7,599 bases of DNA from a bacterium. Lineage in GTDB: Bacteria > Desulfobacterota > Deferrisomatia > Deferrisomatales > BM512. The DNA lies in NCBI GenBank assembly GCA_009724975.1, contig SRXB01000093.1, forward strand, positions 1-7,599. The letters run 5' to 3'. Positions 1 to 5,970 of this stretch are shown here, one piece after another (positions within the stretch are counted from its first letter, which is position 1; each line of letters starts with the position of its first letter). Under the pieces are notes generated by a model. It searched no databases. It had not been told where the DNA came from and saw only the letters and a program-made list of their open reading frames with translations. The translations under genes and the position numbers were made by a program.

Positions 1-223
1 CTGTAAGCAAATATTTTTTTTCCAGTGATTTCCTTTTAACTTTTTCAAGTAGCTTTTTTTCTGATTTTACTCTGGATTTATAGGCATAGCAAATTGAAGC
101 AATGCCAGAATTGTATAAAGCGCTTAATATCGCCTTTTCGGCTTCTTTGCCCGTGGTTTCTAGCTTGAGTGCGTTATAATTATTGTGTTTGGCCTTATCG
201 ACGCTTGAAGATTTTGCGTGCAT
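1..223 (-). CDS. RelA/SpoT-type (p)ppGpp synthetase-like protein, N-terminus (partial)
   Basis: An open frame runs from an ATG at 223 off the left edge; 74 residues are visible. They hold a helical stretch with a Leu-Tyr-Asn-Ser-Gly-Ile segment, then KSRVKSEKKLLEKVKRKS at about residues 48-65. This resembles the 'RvKs..Sl.eKl.rK' helix just before the catalytic strand of RelA/SpoT nucleotidyltransferase domains. In that family the domain moves pyrophosphate from ATP onto GDP/GTP, or onto tRNA in toxic small alarmone synthetases (toxSAS). The catalytic residues would lie beyond the edge, so activity cannot be judged. The ribosome binding site before the ATG is weak, and the frame stays open 21 codons further to an in-frame TTG, so the start is uncertain. 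The gene is AT-rich and sits in the integrated element, so a toxin or phage-defence synthetase is as likely as a housekeeping one. The family call rests on one short motif. Confidence 0.55.
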   Translation of the reverse strand, partial: MHAKSSSVDKAKHNNYNALKLETTGKEAEKAILSALYNSGIASICYAYKSRVKSEKKLLEKVKRKSLEKKYLLT

Positions 224-309
224 AATAGGTCTCGCTATATAGTTTGAGAGTAAGGGCGAAACATGGGCATAAAAACGGTACAACTAAAGAATCATAAATA
301 TTCTCACCA

Positions 310-456
310 CTAAATATCAATATTATTTTTGGTACCGGACACGAGCCTTTCCCACTCCTCGACATCGAAGAAAACCTTGTTCAACACTTTGTATATGAGT
401 TTGGGATGTTTGCCTTGCGAGTGCCATTTGTAGGCGGTGTGCTTGGATATGGGCAT
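310..456 (-). CDS. Short MerR/excisionase-type helix-turn-helix protein, possibly 5'-truncated
   Basis: From the ATG at 456 this encodes 48 residues. Residues 3-18 (ISKHTAYKWHSQGKHP) look like the second and recognition helices of the small winged-helix fold used by excisionases (Xis) and AlpA-type activators. Residues 24-38 (VLNKVFFDVEEWERL) match the wing and the usual 'k..fd.eeve.w' tail. Family members normally have 10-20 more residues forming helix 1 ('eAAeyLgi') before this. Here the upstream frame reads through 15 bases and straight into the antisense of the tRNA-Leu fragment. Either helix 1 has been lost at the integration junction or the protein starts further up, partly in attachment-site DNA (in-frame TTG at 531). 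Proteins of this type control integrase directionality or element gene expression, which suits the position next to the attachment site. The start is uncertain. Confidence 0.6.
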   Translation of the reverse strand: MPISKHTAYKWHSQGKHPKLIYKVLNKVFFDVEEWERLVSGTKNNIDI

Positions 457-471
457 TTCGCCCGCTTCAGC

Positions 472-519
472 TCTAGTGGGTTCACGCTCGTGCTGGTTCG
501 AGTCCAGTCTTCGGCACCA
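472..519 (+). other. Attachment site: 3' fragment of a tRNA-Leu gene
   Basis: The segment can be read as the 3' part of a type II tRNA. In order: TCTAG (3' strand of an anticodon stem); a long variable arm (stem AGTG/CGCT); a T arm with stem GCTGG/CCAGT around TTCGAGT; the acceptor strand CTTCGGC; discriminator A; and an encoded CCA ending at 519. The CTTCGGC acceptor strand plus a long variable arm fits tRNA-Leu (E. coli leuX has the same acceptor end). The matching 5' strand GCCGAAG and a D arm are absent upstream, so this is not a complete gene. The retained part starts near the anticodon loop, a common crossover site for tRNA-targeting tyrosine integrases. The intact copy should lie beyond the left edge. 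Confidence 0.8.
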
Positions 520-529
520 TTTAAAAATC

Positions 530-568
530 AAGGGGTTACGCCATTGAAGCGTAACCCCTTTTTTATCG
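530..568 (+). terminator. Rho-independent terminator of the tRNA-Leu locus
   Basis: A perfect 11-bp stem (AAGGGGTTACG at 530-540 with CGTAACCCCTT at 550-560) encloses a 9-base loop and is followed by a T-run from 559. It sits 10 bases past the tRNA CCA end, where a tRNA terminator is expected, and marks the original chromosomal side of the integration site. On the opposite strand the stem is followed by GATTTTT, so it may also work weakly in reverse. Confidence 0.85.
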
Positions 569-720
569 TTACCACACCTTGGGGGGACAATAGGGGGACA
601 TCGGAGCGGGAGATTTTAAATATCAATACTCGCGGATTTGAAAAGATTTCTGATACTCTTTAGGGCAAGTTTTTATAAGTTTGCCTCGGGGCGGCTTTTT
701 ATTTGGAGTTGCAATTTTTC
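561..720 (+). promoter_or_regulatory. Intergenic leader before the small membrane protein
   Basis: No gene is supported here. The stretch holds two copies of GGGGGACA (582-589 and 593-600), 11 bases apart, then an AT-richer segment that should contain the promoter of the downstream gene. Weak candidates are TTGAAA near 638 and TATAAG near 674-679, but they are not properly spaced with each other, so no promoter is called. A GGAG at 705-708 is the likely ribosome binding site for the ATG at 721, although its 12-base spacing is long. Confidence 0.35.
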
Positions 721-1158
721 ATGGCTCATAAATTCAAGCCCGCTGCGCCGATGGGCGCGCATTTTTTCATGGCCTCGGCTTTGTGGACGGCTATCGGGCT
801 GTTTTTGCTTTACAGGGGAGGGCGTTCACTTTTCGAATTGCCGCTTTGGGGAGGGCTATTGATGGCGCTGGCCGGAGCCGGCGTCGGGGTTTTCAAGGGA
901 ATCAAGGTGATGCGTCCCACGGCGCTAAAAAGTGTCGCTAGAATACAGATGAGAGGCGAAAGCGCCTGCATTTTCGGATTCATCTCGTGGAAAAGCTGGC
1001 TTTTTGTGTTGTCGATGGCTCTTCTGGGCAGGTGGCTGCGCGGCTCCGGCATTACCCCCTGGGTCTTGGGCCCTCTTCTAACCGGCGTGGGGCTTGCTCT
1101 CTTAATCGGGGTTATGGTTTTCTGGGGTGCCTTATTGAACCGGCTCAGGGGCCGGTAG
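721..1158 (+). CDS. Small four-helix integral membrane protein, unknown function
   Basis: This encodes 145 residues from ATG 721. Hydrophobic segments at about 15-31, 41-59, 91-106 and 113-138 predict four membrane helices. A short basic loop lies between helices 2 and 3 (about 60-80, with R65, K70, R74 and R78), and the protein ends in RLRGR, so the charged loop and C-terminus are probably cytoplasmic. The SWKSW sequence at about 89-93 before helix 3 is the most distinctive local motif. I do not recognise a characterised family; it resembles small uncharacterised membrane proteins of Desulfobacterota-type genomes. An in-frame TTG at 703 would add six residues, but the GGAG at 705-708 favours ATG 721. 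The 3' end overlaps the convergent acyltransferase gene by 14 bases. No function can be assigned. Confidence 0.75.
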   Translation: MAHKFKPAAPMGAHFFMASALWTAIGLFLLYRGGRSLFELPLWGGLLMALAGAGVGVFKGIKVMRPTALKSVARIQMRGESACIFGFISWKSWLFVLSMALLGRWLRGSGITPWVLGPLLTGVGLALLIGVMVFWGALLNRLRGR

Positions 1159-1945
1159 ACCACTTTGATACCGCTTCGGAGATAAACTTCACGCAGGCGC
1201 GGTGGGCTTCGTCGCCTTTGCCTTCCGGCAAAAGAGGCTGGCCGAAGCTAAACCGCACCGTCCTCTCAGGCCTTATCGGGCCAAAGTCCTTGAACTTCTT
1301 GCCGTTTCCCCAAAAATCGGTTTTCAGGGCAAGCGGAATTATTGGCACCTTGGAGCGGGCCGCCAGCTTAGCCCCTATCGTGTTGAAGCGCGACGGGTCG
1401 AACTCGTCGGCGCGGGTGGTTTGGGGGAAAACGATTATGCTGACGCCGCCGGAGAGCTTTTCCTTGCCCTCCTTCAGCATTGTCTCAAGGTCCTCCCGCG
1501 GATTCGCCCGCCCGAGGGCTATCGGCTTTCTTGAGCGCATGACCCAACCAAAAACCGGATATTCCAGCAGTTCTTTTTTCACCACGAAGGTAACGGGACC
1601 CCTTGGGCGAAGCATCGAGGGGAGGAGAAAAGTCTCCAGCGTTGACATGTGGTTGGCGACGTAGATGCAGGGAGAGGAGAGCGAGTCGACGTTTTGAAGG
1701 CCCTCCACCTCAACCCTGCCGCCGACCGCTTCTATGTGAGAGAGAATCTCAAGCGAGCTTTGTATCCACCGTTCTCCGTCGTAAAGACCATTTTTGGCGA
1801 GACCGGCTGCTCTGAATACCGTTCCAACCACTTTCGGATAGAAACAAAAGGAGGGGAAAGCTCTCGAAAGGGCGCAGGCGCGTGCGGTCTCTGGGGTTTT
1901 GTAGCCCGCGGCCTTTTCGAAAGGATTGATTAAGGGCTTTTGCAT
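1145..1945 (-). CDS. PlsC-like lysophospholipid acyltransferase with altered motifs
   Basis: This encodes 266 residues from ATG 1945, with AGGA at 1953-1956 (7-base spacing). The start overlaps the end of the glycosyltransferase gene by 16 bases, which suggests translational coupling. The family moves acyl groups onto glycerol-3-phosphate, lysophosphatidate or other lipid hydroxyls at the inner membrane. Motif I is NHMSTLE (98-104), an H-X4-E instead of the usual catalytic H-X4-D. Motif III is FPQTTR (173-178) instead of FPEGTR. Motif II-like GRAN is at 145-148, and motif IV-like VPIIPLAL at 200-207. The first ~60 residues (three prolines, several aromatics) precede the domain without a clear signal peptide or strong membrane helix. 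Both motif changes occur in an otherwise well-kept domain of normal length, so I read this as a divergent subfamily rather than a dead gene. The acceptor is unknown. It is last in the operon and ends in a 14-base convergent overlap. Confidence 0.85.
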   Translation of the reverse strand: MQKPLINPFEKAAGYKTPETARACALSRAFPSFCFYPKVVGTVFRAAGLAKNGLYDGERWIQSSLEILSHIEAVGGRVEVEGLQNVDSLSSPCIYVANHMSTLETFLLPSMLRPRGPVTFVVKKELLEYPVFGWVMRSRKPIALGRANPREDLETMLKEGKEKLSGGVSIIVFPQTTRADEFDPSRFNTIGAKLAARSKVPIIPLALKTDFWGNGKKFKDFGPIRPERTVRFSFGQPLLPEGKGDEAHRACVKFISEAVSKWSTGP

Positions 1946-2979
1946 GCTGACATCCTGCTCGGGGCCGACGACAAGGCGATTTTTTTCGACCAAGCCGGAA
2001 AAAAAAGAAAAAACCAGTAAACCGCCGCCACGAAAACACCAGAAATCGCGCATAGGGCAAGACCGGCCGACGGCAAATCATCGCTTGGGGCGGTAGCGGG
2101 TTTGTTAAGGCGATAGCTCTCTTTGCACTTTCGCCAAAATATGAATTGCCAGCCGTTGTTAAAGCCGAAGAGATAAAGGTCTCTCAAGAGCGATATTTTG
2201 CCCCCATCGCCGCACTTTGCAAGGGTTTTCATGAAAGCGGCGGGGGCAATTGGCCCCGTCAGGGCCTGCTCCTTATAAATTCCGCGCGCTTTTTGGAGAA
2301 AATCCCATCGCCCTGAAAAAAGGGCGAAGCGCAAAAGGGCGTTCAGAAGCTGGCGCTCAAAGAGCCCCTCGGCCCAAAAGCGCCGAGGCGAGGTCTTCAT
2401 CTTGCCGGGGAGGCGGACGAAGCGGCCACCAACCACGATTTTCGCGGCCAAGGCCAAATCTTCCAAAAAGGGCGGCGTTTCGTCAAATCCTCCGAGTTCT
2501 AAAAAGTAGCTCCTCGCCAGCAAAAGCCCCTGATCCCCCGCGTAAGCGTCGGCGCGCTCAAGGGCCGTCTTGGCTTGCATGAAAAATGCGGCGAAGGAGT
2601 TTTCGGGCAGGCAAAAATCAACCGCCCACTTGCCAGCGATTTTTTGACCGCTGTTTTTTTCATCCAGCAGGAGGCAAAGAGCGTCGCGAAGAAGGTTTTC
2701 GCCTTCGAGGAGAGAATCGGCGTGGATGAAGAGGAGATATTCGCCGCTGGCCGCCTTTGCCCCGGCGTTCATCTGGCTGGCGCGGCCCTTTGGGGCGTTT
2801 AGCCAGAGGCTTCCTTCTGGGGCATGAGTTTTAAAAGCGGCCTCGGAGCCGTCTGCGGAGCCTCCATCGACCGCGATTATTTCGATTTGGACTTCCCTTT
2901 GAGTCTTTAGGGACTCCAAAAGTGCGGGAAGGGCCGCCTCTTCGTCAAGGACGGGGATTATCGCGCTTATGGACGCCAA
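1930..2979 (-). CDS. Family 2 glycosyltransferase (rSAM/selenodomain-associated type) with C-terminal membrane extension
   Basis: This encodes 349 residues from a TTG at 2979. The N-terminal GT-A domain has IIPVLDEEAALPALLESL (7-24), the sugar-nucleotide motif VDGGS (37-41), GRASQMNAGA (65-74), a DxD-like HADS (86-89) and a late acidic pair in FLEDLALAAK (171-180). This order is typical of the TIGR04283 'transferase 2, rSAM/selenodomain-associated' group. Such proteins are usually about 220-240 residues. This one carries roughly 110 more, including a hydrophobic segment at about 304-328 followed by basic residues, so it may be anchored at the inner membrane. Donor and acceptor are unknown. 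It lies 18 bases after the glutamine synthetase-like gene and overlaps the acyltransferase gene, so the three are probably co-transcribed. Together with the acyltransferase it suggests lipid or glycolipid modification. Confidence 0.87.
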   Translation of the reverse strand: MASISAIIPVLDEEAALPALLESLKTQREVQIEIIAVDGGSADGSEAAFKTHAPEGSLWLNAPKGRASQMNAGAKAASGEYLLFIHADSLLEGENLLRDALCLLLDEKNSGQKIAGKWAVDFCLPENSFAAFFMQAKTALERADAYAGDQGLLLARSYFLELGGFDETPPFLEDLALAAKIVVGGRFVRLPGKMKTSPRRFWAEGLFERQLLNALLRFALFSGRWDFLQKARGIYKEQALTGPIAPAAFMKTLAKCGDGGKISLLRDLYLFGFNNGWQFIFWRKCKESYRLNKPATAPSDDLPSAGLALCAISGVFVAAVYWFFLFFPAWSKKIALSSAPSRMSACKSP

Positions 2980-2987
2980 CTGCCGGA

Positions 2988-2991
2988 CCTT
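2988..2991 (-). promoter_or_regulatory. RBS supporting the TTG start of the glycosyltransferase
   Basis: AAGG on the minus strand lies 8 bases before TTG 2979. An in-frame TAG (the stop of the preceding gene, 2998-3000) lies seven codons upstream, and no ATG or GTG occurs in between. TTG is therefore the only usable start that keeps the VPVLDEE-type first strand of the GT-A fold complete. Confidence 0.55.
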
Positions 2992-2997
2992 GCGCCG

Positions 2998-4275
2998 CTA
3001 AAGGTTGAAATAGAGCGAAAAATCCAGTGGAGTGGGGCGCGCGGCGAAGGCGGGAAGCTCCGTTTCTTCCTTTGATTTTATCCAGGCCGCCAAAAGCTCT
3101 TCCCCGAAGACTCCCTTTGCCGTCAAAAAGCGCTTTTGCGCCCTTAGCGAGCGCAAGGCCGAGGCGAGGTCGCTTGCCAAAATTGTTTTGCGCGACGCGG
3201 CCCCCTTTTTTTCGGCTTCTCCGGCCATCCCCGCGCAAAGAATGGCGGAAAGCGCCAGGTAGGGATTTGAGGAGGGGTCGGCAATCTTGCAGCAGAGGGA
3301 TTCGCCCTCCGCGTTAAGCGCGAGCCACTCCATATTTTTTTCCTTTGTAGCCCTGTAGGAGTTGACCGTCGGGCGCAAAAAGGAGCAAAGGGGCGCGGCG
3401 AAGCGGGCGAGACCCGCCCTGAAGGACTCCGCAGCCTTGTTGTTTTCCGCGAAAAGGTTTTTTTGTCCGTTCCAGAGCGATATTGAAAGGGGCATGAGGC
3501 TTTGGGGCTCGCCTTCGATGGGGCACGGCATGAAGGTGGCGGTTTTCTGGTTTCGGATGGCGGCGTTTCTAAGAATATATTTCAGCCAGACGATGTTGTC
3601 GGCCATCTCCGCCAAGGAGGCGGCCTTAAGGGAGATTTCCCCCTGCCCGGCGCTGGCGGGGCCCTTGCGCTCGCTCTCGACGGCGATGCCCATTTTTATA
3701 AGCTCGCCCGCCACCTCCTGCCGCAGATCCGCGTAAGCGTCGAAAGGGGCGGCGATGTTGGCCCCTTCGCCGGTCTGCCCCTTGTAGCCCAGATTCGGGT
3801 TTTCCTCCCTGCCCGTGTTCCAGGGCCCCTCCACGCTCTCGACGATGTGGAACGAGCTTGCCTTCGTATGGTCGAAGCGCACGTCGTCGAAAAAAAAGAA
3901 CTGGACGCGCGCGCCGATGCGGGCCGTTTCGGCGATGCCGGATTCCTTTAGCGCCGTCGAGGCCCTTTTGGCGACCGCGCGGGGGTCCAGTGGGTGAGGG
4001 AGCAGGGTTTGAGAGTATTTAACCTCGCCCAGCATCGCCAGCGTCCTGGCCTTGGCGAAGGGGTCGAGCTTGGCTGTGGAGGAATCGGGAACCAAAACCA
4101 GCTTTTGCCCGCTCGGATCCTCGTCAACGGTAATACCTTTTTCAAAAGCATCCGCCGAAAAATGCTGGAGAGGAATACCTACTCGGCGCAGCCGTCCCCT
4201 GAGGTCGGAATACAAAACATCCGCCGCGGCGCATTCGTTCTCGCGGGCGAAAGAGAGAAGGCTCTTAATATCCAT
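2998..4275 (-). CDS. Glutamine synthetase homologue with degenerate active site (probable pseudoenzyme)
   Basis: This encodes 425 residues from ATG 4275, with GGAG at 4281-4284 (5-base spacing). Similarity to bacterial type I GlnA runs end to end: LVPDSSTAKLDPF (61-73), DPRAVAKRA (97-105), FFFFDDVRF (126-134), ASAGQGE (207-213), KTATFMP (244-250), PTVNSY (302-307), DPSSNPYLALSA (333-344), RFLTAKGVF (382-390) and a C-terminus TPLDFSLYFNL that matches E. coli '...EFELYYSV'. Compared with E. coli GS from memory, catalytic residues are lost: E129 to R123, E131 to Q125, E212 to G205, H269 to P262, H271 to S264, R321 to A309, E357 to C328 and R359 to K330. Of the metal ligands only E220 (E213 here) remains. 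The DGSS ammonia-site latch, the glutamate flap with R339/R344, and the Tyr397 adenylylation loop are shortened or missing. The frame is intact, so it is probably maintained. It cannot make glutamine by the known mechanism; a sensing, scaffolding or other role is inferred. It heads the operon and is divergent from a sigma-54 activator. Confidence 0.9.
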   Translation of the reverse strand: MDIKSLLSFARENECAAADVLYSDLRGRLRRVGIPLQHFSADAFEKGITVDEDPSGQKLVLVPDSSTAKLDPFAKARTLAMLGEVKYSQTLLPHPLDPRAVAKRASTALKESGIAETARIGARVQFFFFDDVRFDHTKASSFHIVESVEGPWNTGREENPNLGYKGQTGEGANIAAPFDAYADLRQEVAGELIKMGIAVESERKGPASAGQGEISLKAASLAEMADNIVWLKYILRNAAIRNQKTATFMPCPIEGEPQSLMPLSISLWNGQKNLFAENNKAAESFRAGLARFAAPLCSFLRPTVNSYRATKEKNMEWLALNAEGESLCCKIADPSSNPYLALSAILCAGMAGEAEKKGAASRKTILASDLASALRSLRAQKRFLTAKGVFGEELLAAWIKSKEETELPAFAARPTPLDFSLYFNL

Positions 4276-4372
4276 GCGTGCTCCGTTCGTTGTCGGCTAT
4301 CGGCAAAATACTTTACCAAAGTTCGGTCGGGCGCAATAGGCGAAAGGGGAGGGCCGCTACTTCTGCGTCTTA

Positions 4373-4382
4373 ACAATATTGT
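4373..4382. repeat. Perfect 10-bp palindrome, candidate operator
   Basis: ACAATATTGT equals its own reverse complement. It sits 98 bases before the start of the GS-like gene and 44 bases before the activator start, where a regulator could affect both promoters. A site this short can occur by chance in AT-rich DNA. Confidence 0.35.
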
Positions 4383-4413
4383 AACTAACGGCATTGTTGT
4401 GTACATTATTGGA

Positions 4414-4419
4414 AAGGAG
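4414..4419 (+). promoter_or_regulatory. Strong ribosome binding site fixing the activator start
   Basis: AAGGAG lies 6 bases before ATG 4426. The frame is open further upstream to 3994, but that extension is antisense to the GS-like gene. This near-consensus site, together with the start of recognisable helical sequence, fixes the start at 4426. Confidence 0.85.
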
Positions 4420-4425
4420 TTGAAG

Positions 4426-5966
<1,541 letters not shown>

Positions 5967-5970
<4 letters not shown>

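Larger units (their letters stand above)
1..519. mobile_element. Right end of a tRNA-Leu-integrated element (partial)
   Basis: Three things seen together support this. The DNA up to about base 460 is much more AT-rich than everything to its right. It carries an excisionase-like helix-turn-helix gene and a RelA/SpoT-like gene, both common cargo or control genes of mobile elements. It ends in a tRNA-Leu 3' fragment with no 5' half. Integration into a tRNA 3' end restores the tRNA on one side and leaves a 3' fragment on the other. Because the fragment reads left to right and keeps its terminator, the element body must lie to the left. No integrase is visible, so whether it is a prophage, an ICE or a smaller island cannot be told. 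The left boundary is outside the window. Confidence 0.65.
4276..4425. promoter_or_regulatory. Divergent promoter region between the GS-like operon and the sigma-54 activator
   Basis: This 150-base gap must hold the promoters of both the minus-strand operon and the plus-strand activator. It is AT-rich from 4371 to 4410. A perfect 10-bp palindrome ACAATATTGT lies at 4373-4382, and a TTAACA hexamer overlaps it at its left end. TTGTAA (4379-4384) and TACATT (4402-4407), 17 bases apart, form a weak sigma-70-like pair, but the transcript would start almost on the ribosome binding site. No good -24/-12 element (GG-N10-GC) or NifA-type TGT-N10-ACA site was found on either strand. Exact promoters are not called. 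Confidence 0.5.

Noticed and set aside
400..519. A complete tRNA gene
   Set aside because: No GCCGAAG acceptor strand, D arm or 5' anticodon stem is found at the right distance before the T arm; only the 3' portion is present.
457..531. TTG-initiated 25-residue extension of the helix-turn-helix gene
   Set aside because: Most of it is the antisense of the tRNA-Leu fragment and it lacks a ribosome binding site. It is mentioned only as one possible reading.
682..698. GC hairpin followed by T-run (GCC...GGC then TTTTT) as a terminator
   Set aside because: The stem is only about 3 bp, and it would sit inside the leader of the membrane protein gene.
987..1664. Long plus-strand open frame across the acyltransferase gene
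   Set aside because: It lies antisense to a well-supported acyltransferase and its translation shows no recognisable domain. The same holds for other long frames opposite the glycosyltransferase, GS-like and kinase genes.
4302..4319. Sigma-54 -24/-12 promoter for the GS-like operon (minus strand)
   Set aside because: The GG and GC doublets are 11 bases apart instead of the required 10, and the flanking bases match the consensus poorly.
3994..4425. In-frame 144-codon N-terminal extension of the sigma-54 activator
   Set aside because: It is antisense to the GS-like gene and has no domain features. The AAGGAG ribosome binding site supports ATG 4426.
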